Of a stretch of DNA of 64,000 bases, positions 1 through 9,116 are shown in pieces (the stretch's first letter is position 1; each line of letters starts with the position of its first letter). Source of the stretch: Exiguobacterium aurantiacum (GTDB lineage Bacteria > Bacillota > Bacilli > Exiguobacteriales > Exiguobacteriaceae); the NCBI RefSeq assembly GCF_024362205.1, contig NZ_CP101462.1, positions 1,826,501 through 1,890,500 of the forward strand. The letters are read 5' to 3'. The position numbers and the translations under genes are program-made. The notes under the pieces were generated by a model. That model saw only the letters and a list, made by a program, of their open reading frames with translations, did no database searches and was not told the origin of the DNA.

Positions 1-272
1 ATCATATTGCTGAACTCCGAAATCGAGGCCATCTGGCGGTCGACGAGCACAGCGTCGAGTTGTTTCGAGATCGTCTGCATCTGTTCGAGAGAAGAGAACT
101 GAGCCATTTGGGCGATAAACTCACGATCTTCCATCGGTGACATCGGATCTTGGTTAGCGAGTTGGGCGAGCAATAGTTTCAAGAACATGCTTTGATCGTA
201 TTGGTTCGTCGCCTTCGGCATCGATTGATCCGGAAGTGTGTAATCATTCGTCTTCGGCTGGATGGTCGTCAT
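1..272 (-). CDS. flgD: FlgD, flagellar hook-capping scaffold (N-terminal part)
   Basis: Partial: the gene runs off the left edge and only the first ~90 residues are seen. FlgD caps the growing flagellar hook and directs hook-subunit assembly outside the cell. Translating the minus strand from the ATG at 270-272 gives the typical FlgD N-terminus, with the motif [20 protein letters not shown] followed by a Gln/Ser-rich [15 protein letters not shown] stretch. An AAAGGAG ribosome site precedes the ATG. The start lies inside the 3' end of fliK (28-29 bp overlap), as expected for a translationally coupled fla/che operon where flgD follows fliK. Confidence 0.93.
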   Translation of the reverse strand, partial: MTTIQPKTNDYTLPDQSMPKATNQYDQSMFLKLLLAQLANQDPMSPMEDREFIAQMAQFSSLEQMQTISKQLDAVLVDRQMASISEFSNM

Positions 273-1296
273 CTTCTGGTTCTCCTTTCGGTTGTTCCTG
301 CTGTTCCGGTTCCGGTTGATCGAACTCGTTGAAGCCAGACCCTTTCGCCTCAAGCGCCTGTTGCGTCAAGTTGATCTCGACGCGGACGTTTTGCGTCAGC
401 GGTTGGAGCGTCTGTTGCAGCTGTTGGACCTGTGACTGAAGTAACTGCTTCGCTTCTTGGTTGCTCGCAAACAGTTTGACAACGAGTTCCCCGTTTTGAC
501 GTTCGAGTTTAACGACGAGTTCGCCTAACTGTTCAGGATAGAGCCGGACCGTGAACACTTTAGACCCATCGGCCCCGCTCTTGAACGGCGCGCGTTGCAA
601 GGCTGCTTCGATTCGAGCCTGCAAGTTCTCCGGTAACGAGCCTTTCGAGGCGTACATCACCATCTCCGAATCGATTTGCGGTTTCGACCAGGTCATCCCT
701 TTGGGCATCCATTCGGTCTCTTTCAGCGTTGGCTGCAATTGCGCGATTTGCGTTTCGGTTTGAGTAAGACCGGGTAAAGGTTTTGGGGTCTGCCCAAGCG
801 TTCCTTTAAATTGCGCAACAACTTGCTGGATGATGCGCACGTTCTCTTCGACTTGGTCGGTCGGCACGGGTGTAACGAGTGCTTCCGTTTCCTTCTTCGT
901 CAGCGTGAACGAAATCGTCGGCGCTGCCACTTGTCCGGTGAGGAGCGTGGGCGGCACGGCCGCTGTCGTCTCGGCTATTGCCGCTGATTGTTCCGGGGCG
1001 ACTTGGTTCAAGATGCCGATGTATGCATCCATGAACTTCCGATAAGCGTCTGCCGGCAGCGATTTCAACCATTGCAGGCTGTCTGGCTGTTGGAGCCATT
1101 GCTCCAATCGGTTCGAGACATTCTCGAGCGGCAGCGATTCCTCGTCTTCCGCGGCGACCGCCATCTCAGGGGATGGCGTCGACGTGCCGAGCATCGTCGA
1201 GAGCAACTCCAAAAACTGGCCGGTCGGGGTCGCAGTCGTTTCCCCGCCTTTTTGCGTCGTCCCTTGTACTGATTGGGCGAGTAAGGCGATATTCAT
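244..1296 (-). CDS. fliK: FliK, flagellar hook-length control protein
   Basis: About 350 residues. FliK is the secreted ruler that measures the hook and switches export specificity through FlhB. The N-terminal two thirds are low in complexity (Thr/Pro/Gln). The C-terminal Flg_hook domain (roughly residues 240-315) carries the diagnostic [13 protein letters not shown] pattern followed by a Gln-rich amphipathic helix, and the protein ends in an acidic tail. There are three consecutive ATGs after an AAAGGAGG site; the third (1296) has the best spacing, so the longer reading from 1320 was not used. It follows the ylxF-like gene and overlaps flgD. Confidence 0.9.
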   Translation of the reverse strand: MNIALLAQSVQGTTQKGGETTATPTGQFLELLSTMLGTSTPSPEMAVAAEDEESLPLENVSNRLEQWLQQPDSLQWLKSLPADAYRKFMDAYIGILNQVAPEQSAAIAETTAAVPPTLLTGQVAAPTISFTLTKKETEALVTPVPTDQVEENVRIIQQVVAQFKGTLGQTPKPLPGLTQTETQIAQLQPTLKETEWMPKGMTWSKPQIDSEMVMYASKGSLPENLQARIEAALQRAPFKSGADGSKVFTVRLYPEQLGELVVKLERQNGELVVKLFASNQEAKQLLQSQVQQLQQTLQPLTQNVRVEINLTQQALEAKGSGFNEFDQPEPEQQEQPKGEPEDDDHPAEDE

Positions 1297-1316
1297 CATC
1301 ATGTCCTCCTTTCTTG

Positions 1317-1877
1317 TCACTGGAGCAATTGCGTCACGACGGCGGCCTGCTGGGCATCCATCCGTCCTAAAATGTCCGCTTGTTGCTTCGGCGACAATTC
1401 TTTCAGTAAGTTGGCCACTTGTGGGCTCTCGAGCTCGTTCATGATGGCCGCGGCTTGTTTGGCGGACATCTCTTCATAGACGCGAGAGACATCCGATGTT
1501 TCTTCTTCCGTCGCACTTGCCGTCGCCAGTTCCGCGACGAGCCGGTCCCGCTCTTTAATCAACTTTGACACTTCCTCTTGACGCGCCTTTACTTCGTTCG
1601 TCAACTCGACATTGTCTGCCCGAAGTTTCTCAATCTCGGCGTTCGCCACTTTCAAACGATTTGCGGTATCGTTGTCGATCCCGGTCACGTTCACGTTCGT
1701 CTTCACTTTCTCTTCCGGCTCTTGTTTCGCACCGATCTCTAAAAACGGGACCGATAACAACGGACGGTCCATCGCATAGTTCATGACGACGATGCCTCCA
1801 ACGAGTAGAAAGATGGCCGGGACGAGAACGAGCGCGACCAATAGCTGTCTTCCCCGCTTCGAGCTGTCTTTTTCCAT
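1317..1877 (-). CDS. MotE/YlxF-like flagellar-operon membrane protein
   Basis: 186 residues. One N-terminal membrane segment (about residues 12-34) is followed by a charged coiled coil (about 70-118), then a C-terminal MgtE_N-like helical repeat with motifs such as AAAIMNELESPQVANLL and QQADILGRMD. This layout matches B. subtilis YlxF and the MotE family encoded beside fliJ and fliK. Such proteins act as periplasmic or extracytoplasmic partners of the flagellum; the exact role in Firmicutes is not well defined. A GGGAAGG ribosome site precedes the ATG. It sits tightly between fliJ and fliK. Confidence 0.8.
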   Translation of the reverse strand: MEKDSSKRGRQLLVALVLVPAIFLLVGGIVVMNYAMDRPLLSVPFLEIGAKQEPEEKVKTNVNVTGIDNDTANRLKVANAEIEKLRADNVELTNEVKARQEEVSKLIKERDRLVAELATASATEEETSDVSRVYEEMSAKQAAAIMNELESPQVANLLKELSPKQQADILGRMDAQQAAVVTQLLQ

Positions 1878-1881
1878 CGGT

Positions 1882-2316
1882 TTACTTCCCTTTCCCGTGA
1901 TGAATCACTGCCAGCTCATCGATGAAATGTTGTTCGACGAGCTTCGTCGCAGCCACTTCATGTTGACTGACTTTTTCGTGCAACGTTACATATTTCTTTT
2001 CTTCGACGACTTTTCCAAGCAGTCGTTCCTGTGACAAATGGTACCGATTGCGCGCCTGTTGGACGACGAGCTGTTGCGTCTCGATTTGACGTTTCAACCG
2101 TTCACGTGTCTGCTCACGGTATTGCGACATGAGCAGGTCGATGACACCGTCCTGTTCATCTTGACTCTTCATGAGCGACTCATACGTCAACACGAGCCGA
2201 TAGAGCGCCTCCATCTCCGTCTCGAACCGTGCTTTCTGTTGTCTCATCTCCGTAGCGGACTCTTCCTTCTCATGTTCCGCGATTGGCATGATGCGTTCTA
2301 ACAATAGTCTGTTCAT
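1882..2316 (-). CDS. fliJ: FliJ, flagellar export chaperone/ATPase stalk
   Basis: 144 residues, almost entirely alpha-helical and highly charged with heptad patterning, as expected of FliJ. FliJ forms the antiparallel coiled coil that fits into the FliI hexamer, like the gamma stalk of F1, and couples ATP hydrolysis to export. The primary sequence is weakly conserved, so the call rests on length, coiled-coil character and position between fliI and the ylxF-like gene. Its ATG overlaps the fliI stop and is preceded by GAGGTGAACC. Confidence 0.85.
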   Translation of the reverse strand: MNRLLLERIMPIAEHEKEESATEMRQQKARFETEMEALYRLVLTYESLMKSQDEQDGVIDLLMSQYREQTRERLKRQIETQQLVVQQARNRYHLSQERLLGKVVEEKKYVTLHEKVSQHEVAATKLVEQHFIDELAVIHHGKGK

Positions 2317-3632
2317 GGTTCACCTCGCACGATTTTAGCCAAGCGTTCAAGCGATTGCTCGAGCGGGGCCTCTTCTTCGATGGATTGCTTTAAAAAGGTC
2401 AATAAGTTCGGATACTGCTCGATGGCGGTATCAATCGCCGGGTTCGTCCCTTTTTTATAGGCCCCGATATTGATCAAGTCTTCGGCGTCCAAGTATGTCG
2501 CCAACCAGCCGCGGAACGTTTGAGCGACCTCACGGTGCATCGGCGTCGCAATTTGGTTCATGACGCGGCTGATCGATTTTAAGACGTGGATGGCCGGGAA
2601 CTGGCCACGGTTCGCGAGCGAACGGTCCATGACGAAGTGACCGTCCAATATACCGCGCACCGCGTCCGCGATCGGTTCGTTCATATCGTCACCGTCGACG
2701 AGGACGGTGTAAAAGGCGGTGATCGAGCCCGTCACGGCCGTCCCGCTACGTTCTAATAGTTGCGGCAACATCGCGAACACGGATGGGGTATACCCTTTTG
2801 ACGTCGGAGGTTCACCGGTCGCAAGACCGATTTCTCGTTGCGCCATGGCAAAGCGGGTCACCGAGTCCATCATGAGGACCACTTCCTTGCCTTGGTCCCG
2901 GAAGTATTCGGCGATGGCAGTAGCCGTATAGGCCCCTTTCAACCGAACGAGGGGCGGCTGGTCGCTCGTCGCCACGATGACGACTGAGCGGGCCATCCCT
3001 TCCGGACCGAGTTCTTTCTCGATGAACTCTTTCACTTCGCGACCACGCTCGCCGATCAGGGCGATGACGTTAATGTCGGCCGACGAGCGTTTGGCGATCA
3101 TCCCGAGCAGTGTCGATTTCCCGACACCGGAACCCGCGAACAATCCGACCCGCTGTCCTTTGCCGACCGTCAACAGACCGTCGATGACGCGGACGCCCGT
3201 CGATAAGACATCTAAAATCCGCGGCCGTTCGAGCGGATTGGGCGGTTTCCGAAGGACATCGTAGCGCTTTCCCGGTGAGGCTGCTTCGCCAGACAAGGGA
3301 CGGCCGAGACCGTCGAGCACTTGTCCGATCAGCTCGTCACCGACCGGGACTTGAAGCATCCGTCCCGTGCCTTTGACCATACAGCCCGGGGCGATTTGGG
3401 TCGTCTCCCCGTAAGGCATGAGGAGCACCCGCGCCTCGTTGAATCCGACGACTTCCGCCTCGACGTGTTGGCCGGAGGGGAGTTCAATCAAACAGCGTTC
3501 CCCGATGAAGGCGCTCGGCCCCGTTGATTCGATCATCAGTCCGACGACACGGCACACCCGTCCGACCTTCCTGACATATTCGTCCTCGGCGGACGCAGTG
3601 ATCGTCTCAAGGACGTGATCAATAAGCGCCAT
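2313..3632 (-). CDS. fliI: FliI, flagellar type III export ATPase
   Basis: 439 residues from the ATG at 3632, which sits 9 nt after GAGGAGG. A longer in-frame reading to 3671 adds 13 residues that do not resemble the family. FliI is the cytoplasmic F1-beta-like ATPase of the flagellar export apparatus. Visible motifs include the Walker A loop (GLFAGSGVGKSTLLGM), the GERGREV segment and the ALPQLLERSG region typical of FliI/YscN. It overlaps the end of fliH and touches fliJ, matching the fliH-fliI-fliJ export ATPase complex. Confidence 0.97.
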   Translation of the reverse strand: MALIDHVLETITASAEDEYVRKVGRVCRVVGLMIESTGPSAFIGERCLIELPSGQHVEAEVVGFNEARVLLMPYGETTQIAPGCMVKGTGRMLQVPVGDELIGQVLDGLGRPLSGEAASPGKRYDVLRKPPNPLERPRILDVLSTGVRVIDGLLTVGKGQRVGLFAGSGVGKSTLLGMIAKRSSADINVIALIGERGREVKEFIEKELGPEGMARSVVIVATSDQPPLVRLKGAYTATAIAEYFRDQGKEVVLMMDSVTRFAMAQREIGLATGEPPTSKGYTPSVFAMLPQLLERSGTAVTGSITAFYTVLVDGDDMNEPIADAVRGILDGHFVMDRSLANRGQFPAIHVLKSISRVMNQIATPMHREVAQTFRGWLATYLDAEDLINIGAYKKGTNPAIDTAIEQYPNLLTFLKQSIEEEAPLEQSLERLAKIVRGEP

Positions 3633-4341
3633 CGGCCAAAACCTCCTCGATTTTGGACTGGATGCGTTCAAAGCTATAGTTCAAATCAAGCTCATTACCG
3701 TGGTGCGGCGTCTCAATGCGTACGCTCGTCTCACTCAAACCGGCATCTGCCCGGTACTTCAATGGGGGGCCGTCTGGTGTCGCCCACTCCGAATCGAAAC
3801 GTTGAATTGAAGCGAGACGGGTCGGATGGACATACACCGTCAACGACTCGGCATCGAGCTGACGGAGCAACTGTTCTCGAATCTGATCGGCGAACAGCGC
3901 CTCTTCTTGTCGGACAAGCTGGGTCGTGACACGGGCGCTGACTTCGATGGCAAGAGCGACGAGCTGTCGCTCCGCGTCCCGCCACTTCGTATCGAACAGC
4001 TGTTCAAGTTCGACAGCGACGGTGTTCAGCCGCGTCGTCAACTCGTTATACTCTGCCTTGCCTTCTCGTCTGCCATGATCAAACCCGGCGTCAAACCCTT
4101 CTTGCCGGGCCGACGTCAACACTTCCTCCCGCAACACCGCGAGTTGTTGTTCCATCGCGTTGCGACGCTCTTGAAGCGCGGCTTCGTCTCGGCGAAGCTG
4201 TTCCCGACTCTGTTCCAACTGTTCATTTTTCTGGTCATACTGCTCCACCGACACCGGTTCAAGGAACGGTTTCGAGTCGATTCGTTGCGGCTCGAGCGAT
4301 GTCGCGTGGTAGCGTTTAATCACATTAGACAACGATGTCAT
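3619..4341 (-). CDS. fliH: FliH, negative regulator of FliI
   Basis: About 240 residues. FliH binds FliI as a dimer and anchors it to the export gate. The sequence has a long charged coiled coil (about residues 30-75), then a stretch of small residues (EGFDAGFDHGRREGKAEY) that corresponds to the FliH glycine-repeat helix, and a V/A-ATPase E-subunit-like C-terminal domain. The start is uncertain: a GTG at 4350, the ATG at 4341 or a TTG further in are possible; the ATG is used here. It overlaps the 3' end of fliG and the 5' end of fliI. Confidence 0.9.
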   Translation of the reverse strand: MTSLSNVIKRYHATSLEPQRIDSKPFLEPVSVEQYDQKNEQLEQSREQLRRDEAALQERRNAMEQQLAVLREEVLTSARQEGFDAGFDHGRREGKAEYNELTTRLNTVAVELEQLFDTKWRDAERQLVALAIEVSARVTTQLVRQEEALFADQIREQLLRQLDAESLTVYVHPTRLASIQRFDSEWATPDGPPLKYRADAGLSETSVRIETPHHGNELDLNYSFERIQSKIEEVLADGAY

Positions 4342-5332
4342 CTCCTCCACCGCGGCTGATCACGATCTCTCCGACGTCTTCTAGGCGACGGATGATGCCA
4401 ACGATACGACTTTGCGCTTCTTCGACGTCACGCAACCGGACAGGCCCCATGAATTCCATGTCTTCTTTGAACGTTTCGACCATTCGTTGTGACATGTTTT
4501 TGAAGATGATCTGTTTGACTTCTTCGGATGAGACTTTGAGGGCGAGCAAGAGATCGTCGTTCGCCACTTCGCGGATAATCCGCTGAATCGCCCGCGAATC
4601 GAGCGTGACGATGTCTTCGAAGACGAACATCCGTTTTTTGATTTCTTCGGCCAATTCTGGATCTTCGATTTCAAGAGCATCGAGAATCGTGCGCTCGGTC
4701 GTACGGTCGACGCCGTTGAGCACTTCGACGACCGCCTCGATGCCACCGGACTGGGCGTAGTCTTGCATATCGGTTTGGGACAAGTTCTTCTCAAGGATCT
4801 GTTCGATCTCATGAATGACGTCCGGGTTGAGTCGATCCATCGTCGCAATCCGTTTGGCGACTTCCGATTGAATCTCGGGCGGTAATTCCGATAGGATCTG
4901 TCCCGACTTGACCGGTTCGAGATGAGCCAAGATCAAGGCGATCGTTTGCGGATGCTCGTTCTGGATGAAGTTGAGCAACTGTTTCGGGTCGGCCTTGCGG
5001 GCAAACTCGAACGGTCGTACTTGGAGCGTCGATGTGAGCCGGTGGATGAGGGCCATCGCCTTTTCTTCCCCGACCGCTTTCTCGAGCACCGTTTTCGCAA
5101 ACCCGATCCCGCCTTGCGTGATATAACTTTGCGCCATGGCGAGTTCGTGGAACTCGCCCATGATCGCTTCTTTTTGTTCGGATGATACTTTCTTCAAGGC
5201 CGAGATTTGTAACGTCAATTGTTCCATCTCTTCTTCCGACAGATGCTTGTAGACGCTCGCTGCCACTTCAGGTCCAAGCGAGATCATGAGCATGGCCGCT
5301 TTTTCCCGGTTCGGTTGTTTTGCGTAATTCAC
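4325..5332 (-). CDS. fliG: FliG, flagellar rotor/switch protein
   Basis: About 335 residues. FliG is the rotor protein of the C ring that meets the stator and transmits torque. The middle domain carries the EHPQTIALILAHL motif, and the C-terminal domain has the charged helix around FEDIVTLDSRAIQRIIREV that interacts with MotA. The start is set to the GTG at 5332, eight nt after GAGGAG; a GTG at 5341 overlaps the ribosome site and is less likely. It follows fliF, whose C-terminal tail is the FliG-binding peptide. Confidence 0.95.
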   Translation of the reverse strand: MNYAKQPNREKAAMLMISLGPEVAASVYKHLSEEEMEQLTLQISALKKVSSEQKEAIMGEFHELAMAQSYITQGGIGFAKTVLEKAVGEEKAMALIHRLTSTLQVRPFEFARKADPKQLLNFIQNEHPQTIALILAHLEPVKSGQILSELPPEIQSEVAKRIATMDRLNPDVIHEIEQILEKNLSQTDMQDYAQSGGIEAVVEVLNGVDRTTERTILDALEIEDPELAEEIKKRMFVFEDIVTLDSRAIQRIIREVANDDLLLALKVSSEEVKQIIFKNMSQRMVETFKEDMEFMGPVRLRDVEEAQSRIVGIIRRLEDVGEIVISRGGGDDIVV

Positions 5333-5337
5333 GGTAC

Positions 5338-6906
5338 TCACTCCTCAGACATCCAAGTACGGAGCAGTTTGGCAAACTCTTCAGGGTTGCTCTCTGCCAA
5401 TTTCTCCAACTGTTTCTTCTTGACGGCCCCTTCGCCTCGTTCTTCAAGGTCGAGGTCCGGAACTTCGTCTTCATACGGGACTTCCCATTCGTTCGACTCG
5501 GCAACTGGTTCGCGGTTGCGTTTCCGCATCGCGAAGAACAATAGCGCGAGCAAGACGACGGCACCTGCTGCTGCCGCATACATCCACCACTGGGTCGGTT
5601 GTTCGACGGTAGCCGCTTCCTCCGTCTCAGCGAACGGACGCGATACGACGACGACTTTCTGTTCAAGCTCCGCCTCGGTGAGCGCCTCGCCGGTCTTGGC
5701 GAGCGATGTGCGGATGATCGAGTACATCATCGTCTCGAGATCACCCTCGAGTTGCGGGTCGATTGCCGTCGCCCCGTTCGGCGGTTCGACAATCAATTGA
5801 ACACCGAGATCGCGGATTGAGTACGGTGCGTTTTGAATCTGTTTCGTGATGCGGTTGACTTCATAATTTATGATTTCATGATTCTTTTCGCTCTCTTCTC
5901 CCCCGGTGCCGGTGGCGGCCGGGAAATTGACCGTATCGTTCTCAGCCGTGCCCGCCGCGGTCGCCGCTCCGGTACCGCCGGTGTACGCTTCAGCGATTCG
6001 TTCCGCCGAAGTGACAATCCCTTCCATGCTCTCCTCGTTGACAGGTGTCACGAGGTTTTGCTCTTCCGCCGATTGCGTCGTATCGATATCGGCCGTGACC
6101 GAGACGAGGACGCTCCGCTCTCCTAAGAGAACCGAAAGCATCTGTTGAATCTGTTGACGGACATCTTTTTCAACTTGGCGTTTCAAGACGAGCGGGTCGG
6201 TAGATGATCCTCCGGCCGTTGTCGTTTGGTCCAAATCGTAATACGTAAAATATTGGTCCATGACCGAGATGTTTTCTGGTTTCAAGTTCGGCACGCTCTT
6301 ACTAATCAAATGGTAGAGCCCTTTCACCGTCGCTGGTTCAAGATTCGTACCTGCTCCTAAATTTAAGACGATCGAAGCCGTCGGCTCGCCTTGGTCTTCC
6401 GCCAAGAAGACCGATTTTTCAGGAATCGAGATGATGACTTTCGCTTGGTTGATCCCTTCGATTTGTGTGATCAACCGCTCGAGCTCGGTCTGCATCGCGC
6501 TCCGTTCGATGACGGCCATCTCGCGGTCGGTCGTCCCGAAGCCCGCGTTCTCACTGAAGAAGCTGTAATCGATCGCCCCTGATTTCGGGATGCCTGCTGC
6601 AGCGAGGCTGACTTTCAATTGATCGACTTGTTCGCTTGGTACGTATACGCTCACACCGTTCGATGTCGCTTTAATTTCGGCTTTCACACCGTCAGCCGTC
6701 AGCTTCTCTGTAACCTCGCCCGCTTCTTGGGCGGACAGGTTCGTATAAAGCGGAGCCATGTTCGGGCGCGACAGCCAGATGGTCAAGACCACCGCGACGA
6801 GAAGTACGCCAGCGATGACGAGGCCCCAAAAGATTTTACGGTTCGTCTTCATCGTTTGAAGGGAACCGGTCAGTGAACCGAATCGTTCTTTTAACTTTTC
6901 ATTCAT
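5338..6906 (-). CDS. fliF: FliF, flagellar MS-ring protein
   Basis: 522 residues, usual length. FliF builds the membrane-embedded MS ring on which the rotor and export gate assemble. It has one N-terminal membrane helix (about residues 25-45), the ring-building motifs in a secretin-like periplasmic region (NMAPLYTNLSAQEAGEV), a variable Thr/Ala/Gly-rich loop near 300-320, a second membrane helix near 440-460, and an acidic C-terminal tail ending PEEFAKLLRTWMSEE that binds FliG. It is placed between fliE and fliG. Confidence 0.97.
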   Translation of the reverse strand: MNEKLKERFGSLTGSLQTMKTNRKIFWGLVIAGVLLVAVVLTIWLSRPNMAPLYTNLSAQEAGEVTEKLTADGVKAEIKATSNGVSVYVPSEQVDQLKVSLAAAGIPKSGAIDYSFFSENAGFGTTDREMAVIERSAMQTELERLITQIEGINQAKVIISIPEKSVFLAEDQGEPTASIVLNLGAGTNLEPATVKGLYHLISKSVPNLKPENISVMDQYFTYYDLDQTTTAGGSSTDPLVLKRQVEKDVRQQIQQMLSVLLGERSVLVSVTADIDTTQSAEEQNLVTPVNEESMEGIVTSAERIAEAYTGGTGAATAAGTAENDTVNFPAATGTGGEESEKNHEIINYEVNRITKQIQNAPYSIRDLGVQLIVEPPNGATAIDPQLEGDLETMMYSIIRTSLAKTGEALTEAELEQKVVVVSRPFAETEEAATVEQPTQWWMYAAAAGAVVLLALLFFAMRKRNREPVAESNEWEVPYEDEVPDLDLEERGEGAVKKKQLEKLAESNPEEFAKLLRTWMSEE

Positions 6907-6927
6907 CGCAACTCGTCATCCTCTACT

Positions 6928-7212
6928 TTAAACTTGCATTCGCATCATTTCTTGATAGGCCTCGACCGCTTTGTTTCGCACCTCAATGGCGAGTTGCATC
7001 GCAATCGACGACTCTTCGCTTTGAATCATGACTTGATGTAAATCCGCTTTGCCAACAGCAAGGTCGGCCCGGGCTGAACTCGTCGCTTGTTGGACGTCGT
7101 TCAACGATTGCATCGCCTCGTTCAAATACGTTCCGAACTGAGACGGTGTCTCTTTCACCGTCGGCGTTACGGTCGGTTGTGTACCGATCAACTGTATAGG
7201 GTTAATCTGCAT
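6928..7212 (-). CDS. fliE: FliE, MS ring-rod junction protein
   Basis: 94 residues. FliE joins the MS ring to the rod and is one of the first export substrates. The C-terminal two thirds are helical with the family pattern DLHQVMIQSEESSIAMQLAIEVRNKAVEAYQEMMRMQV-like (residues about 57-94). Short length and position between flgC and fliF support the call. Confidence 0.95.
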   Translation of the reverse strand: MQINPIQLIGTQPTVTPTVKETPSQFGTYLNEAMQSLNDVQQATSSARADLAVGKADLHQVMIQSEESSIAMQLAIEVRNKAVEAYQEMMRMQV

Positions 7213-7225
7213 CGCTTGTCACTCC

Positions 7226-7654
7226 TTATCCTTTACCGATTTCCATCGCTTTGACGAGCATCGCCTTCGTGGCGTTCATTGCTGCGATGTTTGCCTCGTA
7301 CGACCGGGTCGCCCCCATCAGGTCGACCATCTCTTTCAACAAATCGACGTTCGGCATTTGAACATAGCCCCGGTCATCCGAATCCGGATGGCTCGGGTCA
7401 TAGACGAGCTTATATGGGCTCTCGTCTTCCACGATTTGCGATACTTCGACGCCGCCGCTGACAGCGGACAACTGTTGTCGAAACGGCGCTTCCTGCAAGA
7501 CGGTCATTTTCCGCGTATACGGTTGCCACTCTCCGTCGACGAGTTTGCCTCGCGTCGTCTGGGCGTTCGCGATGTTCGCGGATACCGTGTCCATCCGAAG
7601 CCGTTGTGACGTCAATGCTGTCGCCGAGATATGAAAACTATCAAACATCCCCAT
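7226..7654 (-). CDS. flgC: FlgC, proximal rod protein
   Basis: 142 residues. FlgC is one of the proximal rod subunits of the flagellar basal body. The N-terminal rod motif (MDTVSANIANAQTTR) and the C-terminal EMVDLMGATRSYEANIAAMN helix are characteristic of axial proteins that use terminal coiled coils to pack. It lies 2 bp after flgB and before fliE, the standard order. Confidence 0.97.
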   Translation of the reverse strand: MGMFDSFHISATALTSQRLRMDTVSANIANAQTTRGKLVDGEWQPYTRKMTVLQEAPFRQQLSAVSGGVEVSQIVEDESPYKLVYDPSHPDSDDRGYVQMPNVDLLKEMVDLMGATRSYEANIAAMNATKAMLVKAMEIGKG

Positions 7655-7656
7655 TG

Positions 7657-8025
7657 TTAACGTCCTCCTCTAATGACGGTCTTGAGTCCGCCGAGTCGGC
7701 GGTTCAGTTGTTCCATCATCGCTTCGTATTGAAGTTGGTTCCGAGCCAACTCGCTCATCTCATAGTCGAGATCGACGTTGTTCCCGTCGCTTCGCATCGC
7801 CCCTCCGGCCCGGTCCGTGATCGTCGTCGCCGAGCGCTCGCTCGGACGGCCACCCGCCAGCTTGAGGCGCATCTCGTTGTTCAACGTCTGTTCGAACACG
7901 GCCTGTTTCGCCCGGAAGTTCGGGGTATCGATATTTGACAGGTTATGGCTGATGACTTTTTGATTTACGACCGAATGGTTGATCGCTTGCTTCATTAATT
8001 GATAGTCGGTGCCGATCCAATTCAT
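7657..8025 (-). CDS. flgB: FlgB, proximal rod protein
   Basis: About 122 residues; first gene of the fla/che operon. It carries the axial-protein motif NLSNIDTPNFRAKQ and a C-terminal helix with NQLQYEAMMEQLNRRL. The ATG at 8025 is used; an in-frame GTG at 8034 is the alternative. It is separated from codY by 274 bp that hold the codY terminator and presumably the operon promoter. Confidence 0.95.
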   Translation of the reverse strand: MNWIGTDYQLMKQAINHSVVNQKVISHNLSNIDTPNFRAKQAVFEQTLNNEMRLKLAGGRPSERSATTITDRAGGAMRSDGNNVDLDYEMSELARNQLQYEAMMEQLNRRLGGLKTVIRGGR

Positions 8026-8034
8026 GCGTTTCAC

Positions 8035-8201
8035 TCACTTTCACCAAAAGAATGCATGTATATACCTTATTTGGAAAATCTACTATTACATTGAAACAAA
8101 TCTGTAACAGTGTTGAAAGATATTTTTGTTAAAACAGGTAAATGCTATCTTCTCTTTTTGTCGAATTTACGGCGAATTCTGAAAATAATTACTTTTGCAC
8201 T
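8035..8201 (-). other. Upstream region of the flagellar operon, no clear promoter
   Basis: AT-rich stretch between the codY terminator and flgB. It should contain the fla/che promoter, but I found no pair of well-spaced sigma-A hexamers and no clear sigma-D box. A half-matching CodY-like sequence (core TTCTGAAAAT, plus strand 8177-8186) is present and is discussed in the findings. Confidence 0.4.
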
Positions 8202-8233
8202 AAAAAAAAGCGCCCCCGACGTATCGGAGGCGA
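8202..8233 (-). terminator. codY: Intrinsic terminator of the codY operon
   Basis: GC-rich hairpin with arms at 8210-8219 and 8224-8232 and a TACG-type loop, followed on the minus strand by eight T residues. It lies 67 bp past the codY stop and separates the codY operon from flgB. A five-T run on the other side would allow termination in the plus direction too. Confidence 0.9.
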
Positions 8234-8299
8234 CTTTTTAAGTCGAAAGTCCTAATTCAATAGACTTCCCTTTAATTCATATACTGAATCGTCTTTATT

Positions 8300-9079
8300 T
8301 CAATTCGATTTCAACTTTTGTAATTCGAACAAGAAGTTGTCATTTAGTATCTTAATATACGTTCCTTTCATACCAAGCGAACGTGATTCGATGACACCTG
8401 CGCTTTCCAATTTGCGGAGCGCATTGACGATGACCGAACGTGTGATTCCCACTCTATCGGCAATTTTGGAAGCAACTAACAGACCTTCGTTTCCACCGAG
8501 CTCCTCGAAGATATGTTCGATCGCTTCGAGCTCTGAATAAGAGAGCGAGTTGATCGCCATTTGAACGACCGCCTTCTTACGAGCCGACGCCTCGGCTTCG
8601 GCCGCTTTCTCACGCAGGATCTCCATTCCGACGACCGTCGCGCTATATTCTGCCAAGACGAGGTCGTCTTCCGTGAACTCATTGTTGAGACGGCCGAGTA
8701 CGAGTGTCCCGAGACGTTCACCGCCTCCGATGATTGGGACGATCGTCGTCATCGAGTCGAGGAACAGTTCACGGTTCTCGACCGGGAAGGCTGTATATTC
8801 ACTGTCGATGCCGATGTTTTCTGTCGTCTCTTTCACGTTGAACAAGTTCGAGGCATAAGGCTCCGGGAATTGGCGGTCGACTAAAAACGCCTTCATCCGT
8901 TCGTTCTCGATCTGTTGTTTGATCGCGAAACCGAGCAAGCGGCCGCGACGGCTCACGATGAACGTATTCGCTTCGAGTACTTCGCGCATTTTGTCCGCCA
9001 TTTCTTTAAAATCAACGTGCGCGCTTGCCTCTTGTTGAAGCATCGTGTTCAATTGGCGTGTTTTGTCTAGTAAGTTCAT
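8300..9079 (-). CDS. codY: CodY, GTP/branched-chain amino acid-sensing global repressor
   Basis: 259 residues, exactly the B. subtilis length. CodY senses GTP and Ile/Leu/Val through its N-terminal GAF domain (about residues 1-155) and binds DNA through a C-terminal winged helix (about 200-250), where [20 protein letters not shown] matches the conserved recognition helix. It represses nutrient uptake, amino acid synthesis and motility genes when nutrients are plentiful. It is last in xerC-hslV-hslU-codY. A near-consensus CodY box upstream of xerC suggests that it controls its own operon. Confidence 0.98.
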   Translation of the reverse strand: MNLLDKTRQLNTMLQQEASAHVDFKEMADKMREVLEANTFIVSRRGRLLGFAIKQQIENERMKAFLVDRQFPEPYASNLFNVKETTENIGIDSEYTAFPVENRELFLDSMTTIVPIIGGGERLGTLVLGRLNNEFTEDDLVLAEYSATVVGMEILREKAAEAEASARKKAVVQMAINSLSYSELEAIEHIFEELGGNEGLLVASKIADRVGITRSVIVNALRKLESAGVIESRSLGMKGTYIKILNDNFLFELQKLKSN

Positions 9080-9116
9080 AATTCTTATTTTCCTCCCTGT
9101 ATGTGCATACAGAATC

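Noticed and set aside
8035-8201. Sigma-A or sigma-D promoter for flgB
   Set aside because: Several AT-rich hexamers exist, but none has both a reasonable partner and spacing, so no promoter is called.
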